This document shows, in pieces, positions 30,946 through 42,291 of a stretch of DNA of 64,000 bases. Within the stretch, counting starts at the first letter, position 1, and the number at the start of each line of letters is the position of its first letter. The DNA is taken from NCBI RefSeq assembly GCF_010093595.1, contig NW_022985472.1, forward strand, positions 215,168 through 279,167. Direction: 5' to 3'. The translations under genes and the position numbers were made by a program. The notes under the pieces are model-generated. The model worked only from the letters and a program-made list of their open reading frames with translations, ran no database searches and was not told the origin of the DNA. Source of the stretch: Mytilinidion resinicola. Taxonomy: Eukaryota; Ascomycota; Dothideomycetes; Mytilinidiales; Mytilinidiaceae.

Positions 30946-33129
30946 GCTTGCTTCCACGGCAAGTTGCCCACAGCGTCAATTCCGAAGACCGATCAATTCG
31001 ACGCCTGATATCATTAACCAATTAATTGTACGCCCGAATAAATCAGTCCCACCAGTCCCATTGCATCTTTTATGCTCGTGCTAATGACTAGCAGCATCAG
31101 TCTAACCGTAGCCCGAATCCTCCGTCATCAACGAGAACCCTGCCGCTACTACGCCTCCCTCTTCGAGACCATCGTACTTCGTACCACTCCTTCAGTAGCC
31201 GACCACGTAGCTTGGACCGGGTTTGCGGAAACATCATCCACCGTTTGGTTTCCGAACAGCTCTCCTAGAGCGTATATCCCATCGTTACTATTACCTTCAG
31301 ACATAAACCAGAGAGTCCAAACCGGAGAAGTCATGGCTCCGAACTCACCGCGAAAGTCAACTCACCCACCACCTACATCACCACCGGCGATTCTTCTATT
31401 GTGTCTTGTAAGACAAAATCGCTGCCTTCGTTTTCTCTCCAATGCCCGGTCTGTAGTCCCCATCCAACCTTCCCAATCGCCGCCAGAATTCTTCTTATTT
31501 CTCAATATTTTCTGGGGTGGACGGTACTGCTCGTAGAAACCTAAGCAAGCTACATGCAGACTTGACCCATTTCGACTCCACTTTCTCGACGACTCTCGTA
31601 CCTACACGCATTTCTTTCCTTCATACATGACGATTACATACCCACGGCTTTTCTTCGTCCTTATCCACAACCATATCTCTCTCGCTTCCTTATGCACGTT
31701 TATCCTACAAGCTATCTTATCGCATCATCATCTGTATTTTATCTCTATCAGGATTTTATGGACCTCCAATGTACCGATTCTCTATATGTCTACATATCTT
31801 CTCCACCTACCCGCCCATCCAATCCCCCCATCTAGGCGCCCCGTTATGTTCACCTTCCCCACTACCCACTACCACCGCACCCGCCTTCATCCCACTTCCG
31901 CCTACTCATCTTCCCTTCTCACCACGCTCCTCCGCCAGGGGCTCCCACCTTCCCCCTCTCCTCTTTTGTCCCAGCCCTTACCCCACACTTTCCAGCCATC
32001 ATGCTCTCTGGCTCAGGGATGTCCGCGCCCATGCTCGGCCAAGCCTCTACGTCCCTCTCACAGAGTCTCAATATCGTGTACCACACTACTGCGACCAGCC
32101 AACCCTTACCGGTCGAGTCAAGTCTATCGCCTGGCGGCGCTCTTACGAGCTCGGGCCTTGAGCTCTATGCCCTGGCCAGGGGTTCAACGCCATAAAAAGG
32201 ACGAAAACCCGTGACGAGATTGATAGCTCCTCAAAAGAGGAGGGGTATTCATCCCGTGAACAATTTAGATCTGTATACGTCATATACGAGGATGGATAAC
32301 AGCACCATCTACGATAGTGTGAGCGAGGGAGAGGAGGAGGGAGTTCGCTATTCACCGTGGATGGGGTAAGGGGGGGAAGAACAGGAAAGCACGTGAATCT
32401 AAGCGAATTCAGCGAGAGCGAAGCTCCCTTTACCCCCCACCCCATCCCCCCACATACACGCCCTCATGCCGAAGTCTCCCAACTCGCCTGGTCCTGAACA
32501 CTAATCGCATCGTCTGGCGACGAGCAGGTTGTTCAGCCCGCTCACGCCACCGCGGCTGTTCCGACTCGGCGTCGAACGGGTGCGGGAAGACACGGTACGG
32601 GCCAGGCGTCTTCGGCCAAGGCATCGAGGAGGGAGGTGGTTGGGGGGGGGGGGGAGGAGAAAAGGCAAAGTGGGATCTGATAGAGCGGGCCAGAAAGAAG
32701 AGGGAGCGAGAGGCTGACTAAGTAAAGTGAAGGGTTGGTGGATGGGAAATGGTATGCATGCACATGATTAGTATACGTAAGCGGTAGATGGATGGAGATG
32801 TGATGAAAAATGAAAGGGACTATAGAGGCTTTCTATAGGAGCTATACTCCCGCGATTACACAGGGAGTGGATGTAGGAAAAACACAGTCGACGCTTCCTC
32901 ATATCGGCATCAACTGATGCATGGCCCGTGCCGAAGAGCTGTTAACTGATGCAGATTTTACATCGACAACCCCGATGGAGCACGTAATGGGTAAGTCAAT
33001 GTGACATTGTTGGAAGCTTATCCCTGAATCATGACGTACGGGACACCCTCTCTACCCGCCCAGCTCAATCCGTGCTACTATCTCAACTCCTAAAGATATT
33101 TTCAAGCCCACTTCTCCAATTCCTACTTC
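30946..33129. other. Gene-poor region with C-rich tract and a G homopolymer
   Basis: About 2.2 kb without a convincing gene. The plus strand is C-rich at 31780-32000, and there is a run of 13 G at 32642-32654. The only tidy small frame is 32001-32195 (64 codons, Ser/Leu-rich), which is possible but unsupported. Confidence 0.4.
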
Positions 33130-35581
33130 TCACAACCCACCCCTCCCCCTCCTTGTCTTACTCCCCCTCAAATCCTGCCCAATCTCCCTCGCCAACTCCC
33201 CAAAGAACCCCCTCACCTCCCAAATCGGCAGAATCGTGCTCACGAAACTCGAGCAAAACACCCACATGAACGAGATGACCACCCACGCCGTGAAGAACCC
33301 TTTACTAAAGATATAATGGCTGAAGAACATTGGCATGGGGATCAAAAAGTCCATAATAAAAGTCAGCACAAACGACGAGATGCAGGCGAGTTTGAACGCC
33401 GCGCGGAGCTTGTGCGGTTCGTCGGGCGGTGCGATCTCGACGTGGAGGTTTGGGGAGGTGGTTGTGGTAGTGCGGGTGGGAGTCGCGGGTGAGGTGTCGA
33501 CTTTTTCTTTCTCTTTTTCGGAGTCAGAGAGGTTAGGTGAGGAATCGGGGGGCGTGGAGTTTGTAGGTGCGCTGTCGATGACGGCAACGTTGATGGCGCG
33601 CGTGATTTCCCAGTCGAAGTTGTCCATCTTGATACATGACACTGCGACGGTGAGGATGAGTCCCGTCATGATGGCTGCTAGGTTGCCTGCGAGGGTCGGA
33701 TACGATAGCCCGGTCGTGTGGACGGAAAGCTCGCCATAGTAATGCTTTGCAGTAGTAAGCCATGCGATGAGCCCAGCGGACAGTCCACCGAGACATCCCG
33801 TAATAGCACCGGCTTTCGTCTGACCTTTCCAGGTGATGGCGAAAGCGGCGGGGAATACGGCACCGCCGATTAGCAGGCCCATGACTAGGAACAACCACCC
33901 GAGATCGATGCCAATGGCGTTCCAGATGCAGGCGAAGACCGCCATGGTCAGCCCAAAGACGCATATCATGGCGTGGGAGACGAAGATGAGTTGTGATGGT
34001 GAGGCGAGCGGTTTGATGTAGCATTTGTAGACGTCGAAAGTCAGGATTGAGGAGACAGCTATGAGCTCCGCGGAGGCGCAAGATGTAACGGCCATGAAGA
34101 GGACGATGAGGAGTGCGACTGCTCCTCCTTTGCCGAGCATTGCGGAGGCAGCGTATGCGGCTGCAAGCCCCGACGAGATCTCCGCGGACGTAGGCAGGTT
34201 AGGGTATGTAGGGAATCGAGGATTATCCGTCAGTGCGACGGCAGCAAGACCAAGGGTTGTAGCAAATCCGAATGGAATAGCGAACCAAGCCAAACCCCCC
34301 ATGATGTAGGCTCGGACGGCGGTGGTTGGTCGGGAGGCGATGGCGCGCTGCCAGTATGCTTGATCGAGGAAGACGGTACCGCTGCCGGAGCAAAGCTGGA
34401 TGACGCCAAAGACGAGCGCGTAGTTTGATTTCAAGGTCAGGTAGGAGCCTTCGTGGTTACCTTCGACAGGGCGCTTGATGGCGGCTTCTTTGAGGAGGTC
34501 GTACATTTCGCCAGGCGAACCGATGAGGGAGCTGACGGAGTAGGCGTTGAACATAAAGTAGAGGATGATGATCATAAGAATGAGAGTGTGGGAGTAGTCG
34601 CCTAGATCGAGGGTTAGCTTTGCGGTTTTGGACATCATCATACGTAATGCGGGATCGTGGAGTTCTCTAGTGAAATACCTGAACGCTACCCAGGGAAGGG
34701 ATAAAAATGGTACTCACAAAGGAAGGTTGCTCTGAGTCCGCCTAAAATAACATAAGTGCAAACACCTTCATTGTCGTTAGTCTTGAACATTAAAGGATCC
34801 ATCGAGATGCATTGCTCACCCGTCGGTATCAAGAAGATGGCCGCATACACATTCATACCAGTCAAAGACGTCACCACCGCACTTCCACCAAGTAGAAGCT
34901 GGCTACCAACCAGAATGTTGGTGACGAAGGCGAAGAACATAAAGATCAGATGCGTCACCTTGCCATATCGAGCATAGATAATCTCAAGGTAGGTATGACA
35001 ACGGGGAGCATTCTGCTTGACTTTGCAGGCTAGGATTGAGAACATCAGAATTTGAACGGTCGCTCCGGCTGCGTACTATGATGTGTGAGTATTGAATGGT
35101 CCCCAGAGGATTTATACGCTGCTTACCCAGAACGGTCCAGCGACTGTATGGTCGTTAGCCAACGGGGATTAGGTTGGGGTTGGATGGGAGACATACCTCC
35201 ATATTCATACGCAACGGTACAGCTTTGGAGCAGAGTCGCAGCCCAAGTCCAGGCCGAGACTATTCCGCTAGCGATGAGACCAGGCTTCACGCTTCTGCTC
35301 GCAGTGTTGAATTCCTCCGATTGCTTTGTCGAGTATGTCGTATATCGATTCTGCATAGCATAAGCGCCTTGCGCTAGGACAAGAAGTAGAATTACAGACC
35401 TGAAGGAACGATACACCCATCATTACGAACGCGAAGAAGAACTAGAATAGAAACGAAGGGTCAGATCTGACGCTCCTGTTGCATGAAGTTGATGATTGAT
35501 GACGGGAATAATACTGACCCCAACCCCCACAACAACGCCATAGCCAGCGCCAAGAGGCAGAGTAGCGGAGACAGTAGACAT
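33130..35581 (-). CDS. DUR3: Urea/polyamine-type sodium-solute symporter DUR3
   Basis: Plasma-membrane urea-proton symporter of the SSS family, 683 residues. Seven exons, minus strand: 35581-35519, 35441-35400, 35350-35197, 35143-35127 (17 nt), 35075-34820, 34765-34718 and 34601-33130. Each junction keeps frame and has GT/AG ends. Protein landmarks are [88 protein letters not shown] and [15 protein letters not shown], all typical of Dur3, followed by a Ser/Thr-rich loop before the last helices. Three HGATAR sites lie upstream, fitting nitrogen (AreA) control, by inference. The in-frame ATGs just before exon 7 are intronic. Confidence 0.92.
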
Positions 35582-36654
35582 GGTTGCGTCGAAAAACACA
35601 ACTTTCAATTCTCTAAGGTCAACACCAAATCTGACGCGAGGATAGAGCTCTGAGCTTATATCACAGCATCCCACTATCTCCCTCAAGCATCGGCTCCCTC
35701 ACGCATCGGAAGAAACAAGCCGAACGTCATCATCGGCAAGTCTGCCGCTGCTGGGCAACCCCAGCACCGCAAGACGGCATGCCGACCAGGTACAAGATAG
35801 GGAGTTGTATGAGCGTACCACAGAGCTGGATATCAGGTATATCAGCGCATTATTCATAGGCAGATAAGTACAATTCGCATAAGCATAAGAAATAAGAGCA
35901 CGATGTCAGAGTAACGTGTGATAACGTGGTATCCCTACCGTTTCTACGTCGTCTGGGTGGATAAGGAAGGGATTTGCATCCCAGGATCAGCAGCGGCATC
36001 GTCTGGGAGGGAGAGGCCATCCCTACGCGGACGGGTGGGAAGATAAGAGGGCTCTGGGCCATGACTACATCAATGTCCGCGGAAATAGATTCACGAGTGA
36101 TGAGTAGAAGTGTTCTGCTATCAATCATGGTGTTTCATGTCGTGCGGACGAGTTGATGTCGGGATAGAGAGCTGAAGCGATGACGGAGAGGACGGGAGGT
36201 CCGTTCACAGAGGCGTTTCGCCTAAGCCCTATTGGTCCAGAACCTCAACTCCATTAGGTACTGTTTCACGATGGTATTCAACCCTCGTGAGTACAGGCGT
36301 GATCTTTCTCAAACCTTCCTGTATTAAAAAAGTTCGCATCCTTCTTCTATGTAAGGCATTATTTCAGTAAAGAGTGCGAGCTACCGGTGAGAGGTCATGA
36401 ATTAATGACCTCCAGGCCTCTTATGCTAAAGAAACATTCATTATGGCCTTATTGTACTACTCTGCTAAAGAAGCTACCCGACTATACCACTTTCCTGAGC
36501 ATAGGTGCCTGATTTGAAGTCTTTCAGTGGTTTCGAGGTTGGGTCGAAGCGCTGCGGCGTAGCTGCCTAGCCTCATCCCAAAGTCTTACTTGCTGGATTT
36601 CTTACCAACCTTCCTCAACTATCAATTGTTTCCTAGCAGAAAGTGTATCCCAAC
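35582..36654. promoter_or_regulatory. DUR3 upstream region with GATA sites
   Basis: HGATAR motifs occur at 35862-35867, 35919-35924 and 36041-36046, about 280-465 bp upstream of the DUR3 start. AreA-type nitrogen GATA factors use such sites, and Dur3 genes are known targets. The remainder, up to the next plus-strand gene, shows nothing recognised. Confidence 0.4.
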
Positions 36655-37113
36655 ATGCCTCAAACAATCAGTCTTCTCATATTCAACTCTCCCATCTTCC
36701 CGGCTCATTGGGCCCTCTGGCTTCCCCATCCTGCCAATTCAAACACCGGAAAACTCATCAACGCCGTCGGAGATGCGGCTACAGGCTTCGAGATCATCAT
36801 TGAGCGGGAATACGACCTCAGGAATATTACTCAACGCTATCAGCTCGTGGCCCTAGACGAAGTTTCAGATGTCAAAGAAGATGGAAGAAATTCAAAAGAC
36901 AGCACAGCGTATGACTGCATTGAGAAAGTCGCGCTGAGCGTGCCAGCACCGAAAAAGAGTTTGGTGTCGGCCACTATTGCTGAGGGGTCAAGGCATAGAG
37001 TGGAGATCCAAAACTGTCAGACCTGGCTCCGGCAGGTGGTAGCTGCGCTTGTGCAGGCTGATGTGGTGGATGAAGCGGCTCTTCAGATTGTGGATGGTGC
37101 TCCGAAGAATTGA
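36655..37113 (+). CDS. Conserved hypothetical small fungal protein
   Basis: 152 residues, single exon, start CAACATGCC. The N-terminus (MPQTISLLIFNSPIFPAHWA) and the following GKLINAVGDAATGFEIIIER look like a small globular domain seen in many ascomycete hypothetical proteins, in which a short ILxFNSPxFxAHWALW block opens the protein. No signal peptide, membrane helix or catalytic motif is obvious. Function unknown. Confidence 0.65.
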   Translation: MPQTISLLIFNSPIFPAHWALWLPHPANSNTGKLINAVGDAATGFEIIIEREYDLRNITQRYQLVALDEVSDVKEDGRNSKDSTAYDCIEKVALSVPAPKKSLVSATIAEGSRHRVEIQNCQTWLRQVVAALVQADVVDEAALQIVDGAPKN

Positions 37114-37518
37114 GAAAACTGGGTCTTGGTTGCAGCTACGAGAGTTTGTGTGTAGTATCTGCCACCGTCGGAGGCGCGTTCACGGATCTGAACGACATGA
37201 ATTTTAGACGCGGTATCGCCCTAAGCTACCTCAAACAACAGAAGATAGGTGTATACAGACCGGAAGTACGAAATTTATATAGCGTTCATGCGTACAGGAG
37301 CGAGACTTGTTTTGCAAGATTACTTTACTCGGGATAGCAGTATCTAAACTCCAGACTGGGTATCGTGTATGCTTGACCAAACGCCGTTTTCTCCCAAATG
37401 CAAGCCATTCTCCACCTCCAGAAACCTAGGAAAGGACCTCACCCTCAAGAAGTCATCTCCTTCTCGATATCGATGGCCACGGCGAACACAAACACGACCA
37501 AGGAAAGCTCCCCACCCG
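37114..37518. other. Intergenic spacer, nothing recognised
   Basis: Spacer between the small hypothetical gene and the convergent DUF202 gene. No coding frame is recognised. Confidence 0.4.
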
Positions 37519-38402
37519 TCAGCTCGCGCACATATAGAAAAACAGCATCCCACTCACCACAATCACAAGTATCATTATCGACGTAATCTCCCAACCGCCC
37601 GCGTATACATATCCGCGTATGATAGCGTTCTGTTGTCTCCAAAATCGGAACGCGCCAATGAGAAGGATCACGACGGCGGCGCCGATGAAGGTTGCGGCGA
37701 GGGGGATGCCGAGGACGAAGAAGCCGAGCGCGGGATTAGGGTGGAGAGCGTGTTGCAGGCGGAAGAGCTGTGCAATTACAACGCCGGTCATGGCGAAGGC
37801 GAGGGAGGTGCGGAGATAGGCCAGGAAGGTCCTTTCGAGGGCTGTGGGGGTCAGCTTCGGTATTTGACATTGAAGCAGTGACATTCTCAGTCTCATGGCT
37901 GTATCACCAACTGGTCGCGGGATTCCGAGGTATGGGAAGCATTGAACCTACCTAAATGATCCCGATGCTGCCCTTCATCAATCGTAACACTAATCTGGGC
38001 CTTCCACCACTTTGTAATCCCATCATACCAGTGCGGTGTCTGCCGCCGGAGCTGATTCCGGCTCGCGTCTGCCTCCCAATCCTCATCCGGCACCGTGGTG
38101 AGGGATTCTGAGTGTCTACGCGAAGGTCTAGATCTTAGAGACTGCGATGTTCTTGACAAGCCGAAGCTATTGCGCGGGTGGGTTGGGGCCGCGTTGGGAG
38201 AGCGCGAGGGCCCTCCTTGGGAGCGTTGCTCATTGGGAGAAGAGGACGACGCGTAGGCAGAACCGGAGGGCGAAAGAGAGGTCAATTCCTTCGCTGTTCG
38301 CTGGTTATATTTCTTACGGTGCTCGTCGGAGTCGGGGTGAGGGGATAGTGGGAAGTGGAGGGTCGCTGGTGGGAGTGTGAGAGGCGCTGGGTCTGGATCC
38401 AT
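37519..38402 (-). CDS. DUF202 (YidH-like) membrane protein
   Basis: 257 residues from two exons (38402-37952 and 37841-37519; the 110-nt intron has GTAGGT and CACAG). The join rebuilds the DUF202 signature DHLALERTFLAYLRTSLAFA. Three hydrophobic helices follow (TGVVIAQLFRL, LGIPLAATFIGAAVVILLIG, SIMILVIVVSGMLFFYM). The N-terminal 150 residues are Ser/Pro/Arg-rich and disordered, ending in WWKAQISVTIDEGQHRDHL. The start MDPDPAPLTLPP is in ACAATGG context; an ATG 27 codons upstream is an alternative. Fungal DUF202 proteins are linked to vacuolar or VTC-like membranes, but no function is inferred here. Confidence 0.85.
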
Positions 38403-40280
38403 TGTTATCGGGTCGAGAGAGCTGTAGGGAGGATGAGTTGCTGACGGGCCAGCATTGAACAAGCTGTAGAGTTTGCTATGCAAATGTGCATTGCGTATCG
38501 TGAATGTTGAAGGCGTAGTGGAGGTGAAGGAAGAGAGACCGCCGACTAAAAGTTGGTCTGGGGTTACTTGCGCGAGTCATGACGCGGGGCGACCACATTT
38601 CCATCTCAATTCCCCATGTCCATCTCTTTTCCCTTCACACGAGCCCAATCTTTCTCATCCTCCCCGAGGCCCTCGCTTGCAACTGTGGCTTCCTAGCCAT
38701 TATGAGGAGTTTCCTTCGCTTGTGTTTGGAGAAAAAATGTGAAGATGAGCGTAATTCTTCGCCCAGTCGAAACTCACTGGTAACCTCCCTATATTCCAGG
38801 GACTATGAAAAGCGACATTTGCTTTCCAATTTCTGAATCATAACATGCCGCAATCGAGTGCAAATCGCGCGGGCCGCCTTTCGTTCACACGTCTCGCGCA
38901 ATCAAAAGCAAGTCACTTCGTAGGATTTGATACAGGGCCCATGGCAATAACATGATAAAACTAAGCGTAGATCGCACCAGCTGGCCCCCGTTTGTGCTTC
39001 TTGTGGAATTGGAGGCGAGCCAGCTCAAAGGTTTGATTTAGCTGTCATGTTAATGAGATTCAGATTTCACGGACCGGCTCCTAGTTATATTTCTTGCGAC
39101 ATCGGAGTCGATCTGTTTCTTACGGACCGAGCTAGGGTCTGGTCAATCTCATTGGGGTTTGTGTCTGGATTGCACTGTCCTAGATGTGATCTAGACATTA
39201 TAGTCATCTGTATTTGGAAGAATGTCGGCCTATTTATATTTATCCCTACGCGTCCAAACTCCAACACCTTTACTCGCTAAGAATTACCTATTCCGGCAAT
39301 CTACGGTAAAATGGGGGAGCGGCTCGGTGCTTAAACCTGGGTGCCTCTGGGAACTCCTATATATGTTTGACTTGTGAAGAAGAGGCCTATACTGTTTGTT
39401 GGGGTAGGTAGCATGCTGGGGTAGTTTGAGGCCGGCAGGCAGTACTAGGACACAGGTTTGTGCACTCAGGCCCGGAGGAAGATGTATTTACTACGTCGAC
39501 CACGGGGGCCATACAATGGCTTCAAGTCCCTGTATCGGTTCAAAGACGGTGGGCCCTCTGGGCGCAATTTAGTATCACGTCGTTCACCCAGAAGCGAGAA
39601 TCACCCATCAACGAGAGAATTGGTCTCGGCCCCTCAAATCCTGCCCCTCGAATCCTCACCCTCCCCTGCACGAAAAGTGACCGGCCACGGATCTGTGAAT
39701 CTTTTCAAATTATATACTTCGGATACACACTCAAGGCAGATTGCAGGTGCGTCTGAATGCACGCCCATGACCACTCGCGGTTTTATTGCTGGAGAAGTAG
39801 CAACCGCATGACTGATGCAGGTGGTCCCCTTGTGATGCAAACGTTAGCAACGCCCTCACTCTAGGCTTGTGTACACTTACCTAGCGCCGCTTGAGGTTTC
39901 TAGTGCACTGTCAAGAGTCGTAAACTAATAGTGTTAGCGAGCCGGCAGCTCGCTGGGCGACCTCAGACGCTGTTGACTGACCCAGCGTGCCCAGGTGGTC
40001 GCTTGTCGGGAAGGTTTGGCAGGAGCCGAAGGAACCAGGGCCGTGCATGACGCCACTGGCATCCCTTCGCGATCGCCGTCAAACGACGCAGCTGCATCCG
40101 CCATTCACCACTCAACACCCCCATCGCCGCCATACGACCCTCAGCACCACGCGCTCCGGCTTCACATTAGAGCGCAGTCCCCGGCCTTGAGATCCTGGGG
40201 CCCTCGTTCGCACAGCAGCACGACGCTGCACCCGCTTCCCCGTCGCGTCCCATCTCAACGTCGCCCGCCCCGATATCGCC
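38403..40280. other. Gene-poor region, nothing recognised
   Basis: About 1.9 kb between the DUF202 gene and the zinc transporter. Overlapping short frames on both strands show no family resemblance. The last 200 bp are pyrimidine-rich, as expected for the zinc transporter promoter and leader. Confidence 0.4.
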
Positions 40281-42291
40281 ATGGGGCTCTCCAAGTCGCA
40301 TAGGATACTGATCCTCCTGGCCATTGACTCTGCATTTTTCTTCCTGGAGCTCATTATCGGTATGTTGCTATAGCGGTCTCTCTCTCGTATAAGCTTCTCT
40401 GACAGTCAATGCAGGTTACGCCGTCCATTCCCTCGCGCTGGTCGCCGACTCCTTTCATATGGTCCGTCTCCACCGAAACCCTCATGGATTCCACATATCT
40501 GACTGCTACTACAGTTGAATGATGTCTTGTCATTAATAGTCGGTCTCTGGGCGGTAAGGGTCGCCAATCAGAGAACAAACTCCAAGATGTATACCTACGG
40601 GGTGAGCAGTCTCGACTTCTATACACTTCACGACTTCTCTAATCCCACCTAGTGGCAACGCGCCGAAACGCTCGGTGCTCTCGTCAACGGTGTATTCCTT
40701 GTCGCCTTGTGTCTCTCCATCTTCCTCGAAGCGATCCAGCGATTCGTCGAACCCCAAGAAGTCTCGCATCCACAGCTGGTCATGATCGTTGGATGCTTTG
40801 GACTGGCGTCAAATGTCCTCGGCCTCTTCCTTTTCCACGACCATGGACACAGCCACGGTGGACATTCACACGGACCCAGCGATTCTCACAGTGCAGCAGA
40901 AGAAGGGCATGCCGGACATACACACGATGAGGACGAAGCAGTTGCGGACGAGAGTGGCAACATTGCAGATGTGCTCCCAGAAAACAGGATTGGAAATCTA
41001 CCATCGGCCATTAGCAATACTCTACGCAAGGCGAGTGATCCAACGGGAAGAAACGTCTCATGGACCCATTCCCACACCGCGACGATAAAGCCCAATTCCA
41101 AGCACAATACTCTGAAGAAAAACCGGAAGCACAGCCGCTCACGGTCGCGGGGATATTCCAACATAGAAGAGATATATGTGCACCCCTCCTCATTCCGGAG
41201 CGAGATCATCAACGCCTCTCGAATCGACGAGGCCGACTCCTCCAGCACGGACAACGAAACGGAATCAGCCAGTCCGACTCCAAGTGAAGGCGAGGCCCGA
41301 CCAACCGAAACCTCACCCCTCATCAAGAGAGGCTCCCACGCATCACATTCACACAGCAAGAAAGATTGGCATGCGGACCACAAGCACAATGCACCCAAAG
41401 ACGGCGCAAATTCTGGTGGTCATGGCCACTCTCATGGCGATCTCAACATGCGCGGCGTTTTCCTGCATGTTATGGGCGATGCACTCGGCAACATTGGTGT
41501 CATTGCATCAGCACTCTTCATCTGGCTAACAGACTTCTGGTGGCGCTTCTACGCCGACCCGCTCATTTCCTTGATTATCACCGTCATCATTCTGGCTTCT
41601 GCGATTCCCTTGTGCAAGGCGGCCTCTCGAATTCTGCTCCAAGCTGTACCAGCCGGTATCTCCATCGACGATATCAAGGAGGATATTGCGGAACTCCCTG
41701 GCATTATCTCCTGCCATCATCTCCACGTCTGGCAGCTCTCCGACACCAAGCTCGTTGCTAGCTTGCATGTGCAGGTCGGCTTCGACTTCAAGGGCGAGGG
41801 TAGTGCCAGATACATGACGCTAGCCAAAGCTGTTCGAACGTGTCTGCACGAGTATGGAATCCATTCCAGCACCATCCAGCCCGAATTCTGCCTCGACAAG
41901 AACCACGACCATGTGGACCAAGCCGAGGCCGACGAGAGCAGCTGCGATGATGAGTTCCCGAACGGGGGTGGCAGTGGGAATGGCACCGGCAACGCGAGTG
42001 GCAGCAAAACCGGCAGCAAGACGGGCAGCACCACCGGCGAAGATGTGTGTCTACTCGAGTGCGGAGATGATTGCGAGGGTGGGAAGCAGTGCTGTCCTCA
42101 AGACGGGGCGGCGAGGTAGGGAGTGGTGAGATGCTGTTGATCTACCACTCTGCTAATACTGCTATCTCCGTAGCGACAAGTCGGATGAGCCTGCCCCCGA
42201 AGGCTTCTTCAGCAAGCTCGTTAGCAAGTTCGGCCGCCGTACCCCGGAGGAACCTGAGGAGGAGGTGCCCGAGGGGTACAACGATGTTTAG
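40281..42291 (+). CDS. ZRC1: CDF-family vacuolar zinc/cobalt transporter (Zrc1/Cot1 type)
   Basis: Cation/proton antiporter, 597 residues. Exons 40281-40359, 40415-40461, 40515-40601, 40653-42115 and 42174-42291. Landmarks: MGLSKSHRILILLAID, ALVADSFHMLNDVLSLIVGLWA (the HxxxD zinc site of helix II), KMYTYGWQRAETLGALVNG, then a long His-rich loop (HDHGHSHGGHSHG; HSHSKKDWHADHKHN), GVFLHVMGDALGNIGVI (the second HxxxD site) and the cytosolic C-terminal domain (CHHLHVWQLSDTKLVASLHV). The tail holds Gly/Ser repeats, a Cys-rich patch (CLLECGDDCEGGKQCC) and a short exon ending PEGYNDV. The family moves zinc into vacuoles; the Cys patch is extra and may add metal binding. Confidence 0.93.

Noticed and set aside
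32001..32195. 64-codon open frame as a gene
   Set aside because: Low-complexity Ser/Leu/Pro composition in a C-rich region, with no domain or splice context.
39458..39811. 117-codon open frame as a gene
   Set aside because: No family resemblance, no good start context, and overlapping frames of similar length on both strands.
40886..41398. Minus-strand open frame of 170 codons
   Set aside because: It is the antisense of the His-rich loop of the zinc transporter; no independent support.
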